Below, piece by piece: positions 20,973 to 29,426 of a stretch of DNA of 64,000 nucleotides (positions are counted from its first letter, which is position 1; the number at the start of each line of letters is the position of its first letter). A program made the position numbers and the translations under genes. The notes under the pieces are model-generated. The model ran no database searches, was not told the DNA's origin, and saw only the letters and a list, made by a program, of their open reading frames with translations. This DNA comes from Nematopogon swammerdamellus (Eukaryota; Arthropoda; Insecta; Lepidoptera; Adelidae), in assembly GCA_946902875.1 (NCBI GenBank), contig OX336340.1, positions 18,987,566 to 19,051,565 of the forward strand, given 5' to 3'.

Positions 20973-21357
20973 TCAATCAATACTAATAAATAATACATCT
21001 GTAAGGGATGGTCATGGCGTAAGTTACTTTGTTTTATGCGATATTGAGTTTGAAGACACTGTGTGATGCTAAAACTAAATTGATGATTTTTAGAAATACT
21101 TTCTGTATGTATGTATGTATGTTCCTCCATAACTCTTAAAACGTTCACCCGAATTCGATGAAACATATTACACGCACATTTAACTATACGTGACACTGGA
21201 TAGGCTAAGTAAAATTCATTTCCGGTTACGCTAAGATGCGGCTCTCATACTAAGCGAATTGCTCCGCGCGCCGAAATAAAAGTGCGGAAGCGGGCTTACT
21301 TACATTCTTTTTTTTAAATACGGATTTCACGCGAGCCAAGCCGCGGGAAAAAGCTAG
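20973..21357 (-). repeat. family F repeat, minus
   Basis: Reverse complement of the order seen at 51457: GCGGGAAAAAGCTAGTTG at the right, TATGTATGTATGTATGTTCC in the middle (21108-21126), and CTGTAAGGGATGGTCATGGC at the left. Confidence 0.75.
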
Positions 21358-21520
21358 TTGAACTATAAATCTGCCTCATTACTGTGTACTCTAGTTGTAT
21401 TTTTCAATCCCTTATCTCTTGTTCTCTCATCCAAGGTAGACGATAGAACAATCAAGAGATATCCTCTATCAGGCTGGCTTGCCCTGTTTGCTCTATATGT
21501 ACTGAACAATATCAGGACGT
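21358..21520. other. low-copy DNA
   Basis: No feature recognised. Confidence 0.4.
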
Positions 21521-21892
21521 GAGTATCTTTAGCTCAGTGGTGCAGACAGTCAACTGTCGCTATAGAATGTTAAGCAACGCTGGGTGCGGTCAGTACTTGG
21601 ATGGGTGACCGCTGACCGTTGGAGGCTGAACGAGGTTCGGAATCCTCGTAAAACTGTAGGTCCCTTCCCTCCTAATCTTACTTGGTGTTAGGGTTTAACC
21701 CGCCCGGGTTGGTACCACCGCACTGAATGAAACGTCGGTCGAAACGGCTATTTAAATAGTTTGTGATTTCCGACCAGTTCAGTGTAGCCGGCACGATCAA
21801 AGGGGGAAGCACTGACATGGCATCCGGTGTTATGGGCTGACATCACGGACGTTGTAGGTGATGTAGCCAACCGTGTCAGTTTCAATAAAAAA
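21521..21892 (+). mobile_element. SINE-A, full length, tRNA plus 5S-like head
   Basis: The best copy of the family. An A-box-like TAGCTCAGTGGTGC is at 21530. The stretch 21569-21612 matches the internal control region of insect 5S rRNA as I remember it (TTAAGCAACG and GGTCAGTACTTGGATGGGTG). A B-box-like GGTTCGGAATCC (21634-21645) sits in a CGAGG/CCTCG stem like a T-arm. The body then carries the shared GGTTGGTACCACCGCACTGA core and ends CCGTGTCAGTTTCAATAAAA. The mixed head is discussed in the findings. Confidence 0.88.
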
Positions 21893-22340
21893 TTGGTTGT
21901 CTGTAAAGTCGGTTTACGGACAATAGTTTTACGTGATAACGTAATAAAGTGGTAAGACTACGCATGTCGTTTTTGTTACGTTTGTATTTCCGAAAATAAT
22001 TCTTAGGTGGCTATAAAAAAAACTAAACACCCTAAAAATATTTCAACACCGTAACAAAGCTTAAAAAAGAAAAAAAACCAAAAAAATTTGAGGGATTCGA
22101 ACCCATGGTCAAAAAATACAAATCCTACACTCTTACCACTGAGCCACGAAATCACATAAACGACCAAACGAATATCGGATTCCCTTGATTCGCTTTCGGC
22201 TTGGGCCGATTGTGCCTCTCTATCGCTTGTTACGCGCTCTCGCTTACATACAGGCTCAGATGGAACGTGACACTTTTTCGTGCGTGCAGCCGGTGTTGAT
22301 CAATTTATAAGACGTGACGTTATCACGTCAAAAAAAATCT
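21893..22340 (-). repeat. family H element with tRNA-like segment
   Basis: The left end is TTGGTTGTCTGTAAAGTCGG...TTTTACGTGATAACGT; the right end is TTATAAGACGTGACGTTATC. The ends contain an ACGTGATAACGT / ACGTTATCACGT inverted pair. On minus, 22085-22160 has an A-box-like CGTGGCTCAGTGGTAAGAG and a B-box-like GGGTTCGAATCCC. The anticodon and acceptor arms do not pair, so it is not a tRNA gene. The copy at 9462-9875 has the same ends without this segment. Confidence 0.7.
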
Positions 22341-22512
22341 TTCCATGAAGTCTACTTTTAAACAGCTGATTGTGTAGATATGTAGATAAAGTTCGAATCG
22401 AAGGAACTTCTTTCCCGGAAATTGTGGAACACACTCTCTGTGCCCATATATTTCCTCCCAAGTACAGCCTGGGGTTTTTAAAAAGGAGCATGAAAGGCTC
22501 CTGTCAGGCTGA
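22341..22512 (+). repeat. family I LINE fragment, left half
   Basis: Coding end with TGTGGAACACACTCTCTGTG, CTCCCAAGTACAGCCTGGGG and GGCTCCTGTCAGG, cut at 22512 by the LTR element. It resumes at 27842. Removing the element and one CTGA gives the family consensus spacing. Confidence 0.85.
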
Positions 22513-22966
22513 TGTAACGTTGCAGAGCAGCTAATAACGTGTACTCAACGCAGGGACAGAAGGTGTGAGGTAATTTGCTCACTCACCGGGCGAAGCAGAT
22601 CTCCAGACTCCACGGAGACGGCCGGATGCGTACCAATGTCGGGGCTGCTGAGTTGGCGAGCTCAGCGGTGTCCGAGTCCACACTAATAATCTTACAAACT
22701 ATACACTTACAAAACGTCACTGTCGCAATCACAATGCACTCCTGTCTATCCTTCCTGACTTGTCCCCAACACGTATGAAAAATCCCTTTCTTTCTTCTTC
22801 TAGTTCGTAAAGTGTCTCGCGCGCCCGTGGTCGTCTACTCACTACTCGACCATCGCGTTTTCCCTTCGTCTCGTATCATCTTTTGAAACTACCCCCCCAC
22901 GGCGAGCAAACTAGGGATGTGTCGGAACGTTGGTAGGAGTAGGGATGCGCTGAGTACACTGTTATA
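22513..22966 (-). repeat. 3' LTR
   Basis: 454 bp, plus-strand ends TGTAACG and GTTATA. Near-identical to 27388-27841. On the element strand the ends read TATAAC...GTTACA, so the usual 5' TG is TA. Confidence 0.95.
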
Positions 22967-22977
22967 ACCCCCCACCC
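22967..22977 (-). other. polypurine tract
   Basis: On minus: GGGTGGGGGGT directly upstream of the 3' LTR and directly downstream of the pol TAA. It is the expected primer site for plus-strand synthesis. Confidence 0.85.
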
Positions 22978-25900
22978 TTATCTTGACCAATATGGCTTCA
23001 CTAAGGCAATATTAGTGAAGATAGACTTGTTAGACCCGGGCTTTAAGAGCTCTACTCTACCATCTCTCATATCCTTTATTTCAAATGGTCCCAGCCATCT
23101 CGGGCAGAAAGATTTTGCTATTCCCTTTGATTTGTCGCTCACCGCAAAATTCTTTTTGAGTACTAATTGCCCCACAGTAAAGTTGTTGTACCGTCTTCTT
23201 AAGTTATAATATTTGGCTCGTCTATCCCACGCTTCTCTTAAGTTCTGACTGATAACGTCTTTCGTCGGGGGATTGAGATGACTGGATAACGCGTCTATGT
23301 CCTCGACTGACCAAATATTTTCTAGCGGTGTTGTTATGTTGCGCCCTAAGAACAAATGAGCCGCGGTCGCTTTCGTACTCTCGTGCGTCGCGGTGTTCAG
23401 TGCCAGTTGCAGACTGGGTAGACAGGCGTCCCACAGGTCGTGCTCGCGCTGGCAGTAAATCTTCAGCATTGAGTTAAGGTTCCTGTTTACTCTTTCCACC
23501 ATATTTGATTGGGGGTAATGCGCGCTGATATTAACTCGTTTAATCCCCCAGGCCGTACACATTTCCTGAAACCCGCTTCCAGTAAAGTGAGTTCCGTTAT
23601 CGGAGACAACTGCTTTCGGTGGGCCGTATCTCGACCACACTAGGCTGCTCAGGGTTTTTATTGTATTGACCACGTTCGCGCTCCGTGTCGGAAATAATTC
23701 GACCCATTTGGAGTACGCGTCTATTAATACTAAAATGTACTGATTTCCAGTCTTCGAGCGAGGCAAGGGTCCTTTAAAATCTATGTATAAAGAGTCCCAG
23801 ACGCGTTCTGGATTCGTTGAACTCATAAAGCCTGCTGGCAACTGATTCGTTGGTTTTGAAATTTGACATTCCTTACAGGTTGGTACGTGGTTCTTTATGT
23901 CGTTGTACATTCCCTTCCACCAGTAATATTTTGCAATCCTATTGTGCGTTTTTGTTATTCCAAGGTGTCCCGATATTTCTTGGTCGTGATAGTAATGTAA
24001 GAGTGATTTTACAATTTTTACTGGAATCACGATACGCCATTTGTTGCTCCTAGATACCTTCCTACATAGATAGTTGTTACTTAATTTGTACTCCTTGTAC
24101 TTAGTGCCCTCTTCAATTTTTTCAATTAAACTTTTTAAATCGTCGTCGTTCCGCTGGTGCAGCCTAAGTGATTGATTAAAGTCTGCGTAATTTATTAGGC
24201 TATTACATGCACCTACAGTGTTATCGTACATTCTGCTTAGTCCGTCTGCTACATTGTTATCACTTCCTCTGATGTGTTTTATTTTAAATTTTAGTCGTGA
24301 CAGCGTCAAAACCCATCTGCCCAGCTTGCCTGTTTGTTTTGGATGAGAAAATAACCAGGACAGGGCTGCGTTGTCCGTTTGCAGTTCAAATTCTGCTAGT
24401 TCCAAGTATGTTTTGAACTTTGTCACTCCGAAAACAGCGGCCGCGCATTCTAATTCGTAAGTTGCCCTTCTCCGTTCTCCCGCTGTGAGAAGACGGCCCG
24501 CGTACGCTACGGGGGCGAGTTGGCCGTCCACTTCTTGTTGCAGGACTGCCCCTAATGCGTTGCCGGACGCATCTACTTGAAGTACAAACTTTTTGTCAAA
24601 TTGAGGGAATCTAAGTACTGGCGGTGTTATCAATGCTCTCTTAATACTTTCAAATGCCCCCTCTTGTTCCTTGTCCCACCTGAATACGACGTCCTTCCTC
24701 TTTAGTCTGTTTAGGGGTTCTGACATTTCTGCATATTTAGCGATGAACTTTGCGTAGAACCCGGACATTCCTAGAAATGTTTTTACTTGTTTGAGGTTTT
24801 TCGGTCTAGGATAATTAGCGATTACTTCTGTTCTAGACGGATCGACGTGTAGTCCCTTGCCGTTCACGACGTGCCCTAGGAAAGTCACTTCGTTCTGGAA
24901 CGTTTTTATTTTTTCCGGGTTTACTGTTAAACCTGCGTCTCGTAATTTTGACAGAACCATTTCTAAATGTAGAAAGTGACTATCTATATTTTCCGAAAAT
25001 ACGATCAAATCGTCCACGAAGGGCATTATAAATTTGAATTTTATGTCCCCGAACACATGGTCAATGACCCGACTCAACGCTTGAGGGCTTATACACAAGC
25101 CGAAGGGAACATATTTATATTGAAAAAGTCCGTTCGGTGTTATAAATGCTGTCTTTTCCCTGTCCTCCTTTTTTAATGGAATTTGATGGAAAGCACTATT
25201 TAAGTCGATGACAGTGAACACCTTTGACTTTCCCAACGCCTGAAATACAGTTTCTACGGACATCATGGGATAAGAATCGTATACAATTTTTTTATTCAGT
25301 GTTCGATAGTCGCAACATAGTCTCTTTTTACCGTTTTTCTTATCTATCAAAAATGCGGGGGCGGCATATGGTGATATAGATTTTTCAATCACATCCTTTT
25401 CTAATAATTCCTCAATATGCTTTCTCATTTCTTCCGCTTTTGGTGGGGAGAGGGGGTAGAATCTTAAACGCACTGGATCGTCATCTGTTAGTTTTATCGA
25501 ATACTGTAGTATATTTGTTTTTCCCAATCTTTTTGTAATGACGTCATTGTACGTTTCCAATAATGTAGCTAATCGGTCCTTCTCTGCTCTCGAAAGTTTC
25601 ACCTCACTCTCGGTCTCTGCTATACTATTGCAGTGAACCTCCTTACTTTTATTTTGCCTTTTTATTAAAATTATTGTTCGTGGTTTGAAGTTAAAAAAAA
25701 TTGCCTCCTCTTTTGGGTGAAATTGTAAGTGTGTTTTCTTTATAAAGTCGTATCCTAAAATCATAGGGCTAGCGAGTTCCCTTAATACCACGAACTCATG
25801 CCTCCAAGTAAACTTATCGATTGAAATTAACACTGAAATACGATTTGTCGCCTGTAGTGGACGCACGTCCGCCGTGGTGCACACCATTACTTCATCATAT

Positions 25901-26154
25901 ACTTTCACTTTTCTTTCACTTTTAATCTGTAGAAAAATATCTTCCCTACAAAAGGAGCGATTTGCCCCGCTATCGATGAGTGCGTTCGTTCTAAGCCCCT
26001 TACCCACACACACGCTGACTATAGGTAATCGTACTAAATTCTTATTTTTAATTATTTTTTCGTCTTTTCTAAACACTTGGTTGCACTGCGCCTCTTTAGT
26101 TAGCAGCGCGACATTGTTGGGTGGATGTCGCGCCGCTTCTAGTTTTCCGAGTTG
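22978..26154 (-). CDS. Gypsy pol polyprotein (PR-RT-RH-IN)
   Basis: The frame is open from 26154 (stop at 26155-26157) to TAA at 22978. It overlaps the gag end and is in the -1 frame relative to gag. The first in-frame start-like codon (26076) is GTG, so it is more likely expressed by frameshifting than by its own start. Numbering from 26076, there are 1032 residues. Aspartic protease: DSGA at 35-38. Reverse transcriptase: Asp291 in VIDLNSAF, and FVDD at 353-356 (YxDD box). RNase H: Asp502, Glu541, Asp568, Asp611. Integrase zinc finger: His697, His704, Cys734, Cys737. Integrase core: Asp766, Asp826, Glu861 (DD35E). GPF motif at 996-998. No chromodomain follows. All catalytic residues are present. 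Confidence 0.95.
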   Translation of the reverse strand, partial: QLGKLEAARHPPNNVALLTKEAQCNQVFRKDEKIIKNKNLVRLPIVSVCVGKGLRTNALIDSGANRSFCREDIFLQIKSERKVKVYDEVMVCTTADVRPLQATNRISVLISIDKFTWRHEFVVLRELASPMILGYDFIKKTHLQFHPKEEAIFFNFKPRTIILIKRQNKSKEVHCNSIAETESEVKLSRAEKDRLATLLETYNDVITKRLGKTNILQYSIKLTDDDPVRLRFYPLSPPKAEEMRKHIEELLEKDVIEKSISPYAAPAFLIDKKNGKKRLCCDYRTLNKKIVYDSYPMMSVETVFQALGKSKVFTVIDLNSAFHQIPLKKEDREKTAFITPNGLFQYKYVPFGLCISPQALSRVIDHVFGDIKFKFIMPFVDDLIVFSENIDSHFLHLEMVLSKLRDAGLTVNPEKIKTFQNEVTFLGHVVNGKGLHVDPSRTEVIANYPRPKNLKQVKTFLGMSGFYAKFIAKYAEMSEPLNRLKRKDVVFRWDKEQEGAFESIKRALITPPVLRFPQFDKKFVLQVDASGNALGAVLQQEVDGQLAPVAYAGRLLTAGERRRATYELECAAAVFGVTKFKTYLELAEFELQTDNAALSWLFSHPKQTGKLGRWVLTLSRLKFKIKHIRGSDNNVADGLSRMYDNTVGACNSLINYADFNQSLRLHQRNDDDLKSLIEKIEEGTKYKEYKLSNNYLCRKVSRSNKWRIVIPVKIVKSLLHYYHDQEISGHLGITKTHNRIAKYYWWKGMYNDIKNHVPTCKECQISKPTNQLPAGFMSSTNPERVWDSLYIDFKGPLPRSKTGNQYILVLIDAYSKWVELFPTRSANVVNTIKTLSSLVWSRYGPPKAVVSDNGTHFTGSGFQEMCTAWGIKRVNISAHYPQSNMVERVNRNLNSMLKIYCQREHDLWDACLPSLQLALNTATHESTKATAAHLFLGRNITTPLENIWSVEDIDALSSHLNPPTKDVISQNLREAWDRRAKYYNLRRRYNNFTVGQLVLKKNFAVSDKSKGIAKSFCPRWLGPFEIKDMRDGRVELLKPGSNKSIFTNIALVKPYWSR

Positions 26155-27338
26155 TTATTACTGTTGAAATGGTTATTATAGTTACTTCTGTACCTATTTC
26201 TCCGTTCTTCACAAAACCGCGCTATGTGACCTACACCGTTACATTCGTAACAACGTGCCGCTGTGTCTCTCACGTTGTTATTCGTATTTCCCATCGAACT
26301 ATTTCCCCTATACCTATTCGTCCATGCTTGGCCGTTCGTGTTTACCATTTGAGCGCTCGCCGTTCGCTGGGGGGCCACCGGTATGTTCGAATTCGAAACA
26401 TCGTTACCGTAGTTCGTCCGCGCGGGAGTGGGGGCGGCGGCGGCGGCGCGCAGCGGGGGCTGTGGCCACGCCGCCGGCGAGAGTGCCGTATATTGCGCAT
26501 CTCGCAACATCGCTCCTTCTACCTCACTGCCTAGTTGTAATAGGTATTCGATGTTGTCGATGGGTCGCACTGGTCGCAGATACGAAAACGTCGTTGGTGA
26601 AATATGCGCAATTATGATATTTACCAATTCTTTTTCTGAGATTTCGCAATTCAGTGCATTTGAAGCAGACTCCACTTTTTGAATAAATTCTCTTAGGCTT
26701 TCTGTCGGCTTCTGAAATCTGAATACTAACTCTTGTTTTAGAGCCTCTCTGTGTATTGGACTGAGGTAGTTAAGAATAATTTGTTTCATCGTTTCCCAGG
26801 TTGAGCACGAGCTGTCGACTTGTCTGAACCACCAGCTACTCAACGGCTCTCGAAGTTTTAACATGACTAACGGAATAATTCTGTCATCTTTTACTAGGTT
26901 TAAACTAAATATTCTGTTCAGCTGAATTATAAAATCTAATAAAGTTCTCGCGTTATTCCCGTCGCAACAAGTAATGCCTTCGATCATTTGCTTCGCGACT
27001 TTGAAATTTTCCTTTTCAATGTTGTCGCTCAAACTCGTTGCGGAGGCGGCGGCGGCGGCGGAGACGGCGGCTGCGACGGCGCCGCCGCCGCCGTGCGCCG
27101 GCCCCTGCGCGTGCGCGGGCTCGGCGTGCGAGGCGGCTCGCGGCTCGGGCGCGTTCTCGCCTTCGTCCGTTTCCTTCTTCGTTTCATATGCTGTCATCCT
27201 ATTCTCAATTGACGAAAGACGTTCGTGTATTTCTCGCATTAGCTCCGTTTGCCCGGCTATACGTTGAGATAAACGAGCAAATATTTGACTAATTTCCCCT
27301 TGATGCTGTGCACCCGTTCCTTCCTCGTTATTAGGCAT
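26139..27338 (-). CDS. Gypsy gag polyprotein
   Basis: 399 residues from an ATG with A at -3. Residues 10-55 look like a helical, coiled-coil-prone segment. Residues about 60-95 are an Ala/Gly-rich low-complexity run coded by GC-rich triplets. Residues about 100-290 form the capsid-like region with retrotransposon-gag features (SSWWFRQ, LVFRFQKPTESLREFI). A Pro/Ala-rich linker follows. One CCHC zinc knuckle lies at Cys363, Cys366, His371 and Cys376, then an Asn/Arg-rich tail. The stop TAG is at 26139-26141, right after GGAAAAC. The protein should form the particle that packages the element RNA. A single knuckle is normal for this group. Confidence 0.93.
   Translation of the reverse strand: MPNNEEGTGAQHQGEISQIFARLSQRIAGQTELMREIHERLSSIENRMTAYETKKETDEGENAPEPRAASHAEPAHAQGPAHGGGGAVAAAVSAAAAASATSLSDNIEKENFKVAKQMIEGITCCDGNNARTLLDFIIQLNRIFSLNLVKDDRIIPLVMLKLREPLSSWWFRQVDSSCSTWETMKQIILNYLSPIHREALKQELVFRFQKPTESLREFIQKVESASNALNCEISEKELVNIIIAHISPTTFSYLRPVRPIDNIEYLLQLGSEVEGAMLRDAQYTALSPAAWPQPPLRAAAAAPTPARTNYGNDVSNSNIPVAPQRTASAQMVNTNGQAWTNRYRGNSSMGNTNNNVRDTAARCYECNGVGHIARFCEERRNRYRSNYNNHFNSNNNSEN
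26142..26148 (-). promoter_or_regulatory. candidate -1 frameshift heptamer GGAAAAC
   Basis: On minus, the last gag codons read TCG GAA AAC TAG. Slipping one base back at G-GAA-AAC gives GGA AAA CTA GAA, the open pol frame. The A-site half (AAAC) is a strong slip codon pair. The P-site half (GGAA) is not the ideal XXX triplet, so efficiency is uncertain. Pol opens only 16 nt before the gag stop, so the shift must happen here if it is by -1 slippage. Confidence 0.6.
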
Positions 27339-27373
27339 TCTTCTAGGGTAGGCTATATACTAGTTTTTTTTTT

Positions 27374-27385
27374 GCGCCTCCACCA
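27374..27385 (-). other. primer-binding site
   Basis: Two bases after the 5' LTR the element strand reads TGGTGGAGGCGC, complementary to a tRNA 3' end GCGCCTCCACCA. I cannot name the tRNA from memory. Confidence 0.75.
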
Positions 27386-27387
27386 AT

Positions 27388-27841
27388 TGTAACGTTGCAG
27401 AGCAGCTAATAACGTGTACTCAACGCAGGGACAGAAGGTGTGAGGTAATTTGCTCACTCACCGGGCGAAGCAGATCTCCAGACTCCACGGAGACGGCCGG
27501 ATGCGTACCACTGTCGGGGCTGCTGAGTTGGCGAGCTCAGCGGTGTCCGAGTCCACACTAATAATCTTACAAACTATACACTTACAAAACGTCACTGTCG
27601 CAATCACAATGCACTCCTGTCTATCCTTCCTGACTTGTCCCCAACACGTATGAAAAATCCCTTTCTTTCTTCTTCTAGTTCGTAAAGTGTCTCGCGCGCC
27701 CGTGGTCGTCTACTCACTACTCGACCATCGCGTTTTCCCTTCGTCTCGTATCATCTTTTGAAACTACCCCCCCACGGCGAGCAAACTAGGGATGTGTCGG
27801 AACGTTGGTAGGAGTAGGGATGCGCTGAGTACACTGTTATA
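27388..27841 (-). repeat. 5' LTR
   Basis: 454 bp, the partner of 22513-22966. It should contain the promoter and the start of the genomic RNA. I could not place a TATA box or Inr with confidence. Confidence 0.95.
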
Positions 27842-27935
27842 CTGACATGGCATTCGCAATCCCCGTGCATCACAGAATGTCCATTGGCATCGTTAGACGC
27901 CTGCATGTAGGTGTAGTAATGCAAAAAAACAACTT
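27842..27935 (+). repeat. family I LINE fragment, right half
   Basis: CTGACATGGCATTCGCAATC, CCGTGCATCACAGAATGTCC and ATCGTTAGACGCCTGCATGT continue the fragment broken at 22512. Confidence 0.85.
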
Positions 27936-28224
27936 CTAAGCAGATCAAGTTGAAATAAAAGTTAAAATACCATCAAAGCTATAATTTATTATTTCATTCC
28001 TAATTGTATGGGACTCAAACTCTACAAACAACTAATAGTACTTGTAGGAATAAAGAGAAAACAATATTTGAATCTGATCATCAAATAGTAATTTATATGT
28101 TTAATTAACTAGTACGTACTTATATGTAGTGTATATTATAGTTTATCATAGTTATTTTCCATATATTATATTTTACATTCCCACACTCAAGTCTTTTGCT
28201 ACTACCTACTTATATCTCACAACA
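27936..28224. other. AT-rich low-copy DNA
   Basis: No feature recognised. Confidence 0.4.
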
Positions 28225-28365
28225 TACGACTCTCATACATCCAAAGGTTGACTGGGAGAAATCCCTGTTAAGGGATAAGTCCGCCTTTGCCCCTCATGTA
28301 CATTACTTATTGTCTGTTTGTGTAAAATGTTTTCTGGAGCAATAAAGTATTTTCTATCTATCATC
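28225..28365 (+). repeat. family M: LINE 3' tail, best copy
   Basis: CATCCAAAGGTTGACTGGGA, AGGGATAAGTCCGCCTTTGC, CTGGAGCAATAAAGTATTTT and CTATCTATC. The AATAAAG and simple tail mark the 3' end of a non-LTR element. Confidence 0.72.
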
Positions 28366-28689
28366 TCGACACACTTTGCCCCGAGTATGTTCAAAATGTT
28401 TCTTACAAAAGGCAGATCGTACACAATATAGGATTACTCAAAACAGTAGATTGTTGTTGTCTAATCTTTTATTAGTGTTGCTTAGAATTAATTTATTATG
28501 TTTCAAATAGGATCAATTGATTTTATCGCAAAGTTCAACAAAATAATTTGGTCTGACTGAAGATATAAAGCCGCACGCCCGAGGCGTATTCAGTAGCAGA
28601 TAAATCTAAAATCTAGTACTACTTTTCTACTGAAATGATTACAATGCGATTCCGTAGGAGGATTTAATTTCTTTTTTATACAAGCCGCG
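28366..28689. other. low-copy DNA
   Basis: No feature recognised. Confidence 0.4.
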
Positions 28690-28975
28690 ACATGGGGCTC
28701 CGTTCCACCAATTTATAAGTACCAATGGACATTAGGATTGCAGGGCTTCTTTATTTACGCACTTCTTGAAGGACTCGAGACTTTACTTGGGGGAAAACAC
28801 TTTCATCTCCCGATTATTAAAGAGCTCACCAGCTGTGTGGATGAAAGACTACTACACAAGCGATTATTTCGCATCCGCGGTTAGCCAATCCAATTGTCGA
28901 GGTGCGGATGTGGAAAGAGAACGGTGGGATCGCGTCAGACAGCTCCTCCGAGAACTTCTCATAGAATAATCGATA
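28690..28975 (-). repeat. family I LINE C-terminus fragment, minus
   Basis: Plus strand shows TTGAAGGACTCGAGACTTTA, TTGGGGGAAAACACTTTCAT, GAGCTCACCAGCTGTGTGGA and CGCATCCGCGGTTAGCC, the reverse of the coding end seen at 38208-38530. Frames are broken. Confidence 0.7.
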
Positions 28976-29077
28976 GAACACACATGGGGAGCCGACATCC
29001 ATTCTAGAGTAAAAAGTACTCATTCTGGATTGAGCTAATCATTGACTTCCAGAAATAGCACTTTTCTGTAGAGGCGC

Positions 29078-29426
29078 AAAAAAAAACCAGCCAAGTGCGA
29101 GCCGAACTCGCGCACCGAGGGTTCCGTATCGCCATGTCATGGTCAGCGCAACTCACGCCATCTATATATTAGTTAAAATGCTTCATACTCTTTTCGGTAG
29201 ATGGCGCGCATACACTTTTTAGTTGGTTATATGGGGATCCCGTGAATTTTTTACTTTTTCTTATTTTTCTTATTTGTTGTTATATCGGCCATAATAACAC
29301 ATATTCTGTTAAAATTTCAACGGGCTACCTATTACGGTTCAATAGATACAGCACTAGGACAGACGGACAGACAGACGGCGTAAGCTTAATAATAGCGTCC
29401 CGTACGACGGATACGGAACCTTATAA
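29078..29426 (+). repeat. family D copy
   Basis: AACCAGCCAAGTGCGAGCCG, GGGTTCCGTATCGCCATGTC, TATATCGGCCATAATAACAC, ACAGACGGACAGACAGACGG and end GGATACGGAACCTTATAAA. Confidence 0.85.

Larger units (their letters stand above)
22513..27841 (-). mobile_element. Ty3/Gypsy LTR retrotransposon, young
   Basis: A 5329-bp element with two 454-bp LTRs, the 4-bp duplication CTGA (22509-22512 and 27842-27845), a primer-binding site, gag, pol and a polypurine tract in the expected order on the minus strand. Pol order is protease, RT, RNase H, integrase, which defines Ty3/Gypsy. No envelope frame is present: pol ends 11 bp before the 3' LTR. The LTRs differ by one base as far as I can see by eye (A at 22634 region against C in the right copy, in TACCAATG/TACCACTG), implying recent insertion. 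Both frames are open throughout, so it may still be active. The clade (for example Mag or CsRn1) is not assigned. Confidence 0.96.

Noticed and set aside
21569..21612. 5S rRNA gene
   Set aside because: Only the internal promoter-like ~44 bp is present; the 5' and 3' thirds of 5S are absent and it lies within a SINE.
22085..22160. tRNA gene on the minus strand
   Set aside because: A- and B-box motifs are good but neither the acceptor nor the anticodon arm pairs.
22978..26076. Pol as an independent gene starting at 26076
   Set aside because: The codon there is GTG with no initiation context, and the frame is open upstream to 26154 overlapping gag, so fusion by frameshift is more likely.
26121..27292. 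Plus-strand frames of 74-137 residues opposite gag
   Set aside because: Shadows of gag, rich in Arg/Ala/Pro because of GC-rich triplets.
22513..27841. Endogenous retrovirus with envelope
   Set aside because: Pol ends 11 bp before the 3' LTR and no third frame exists, so it is an LTR retrotransposon without env.
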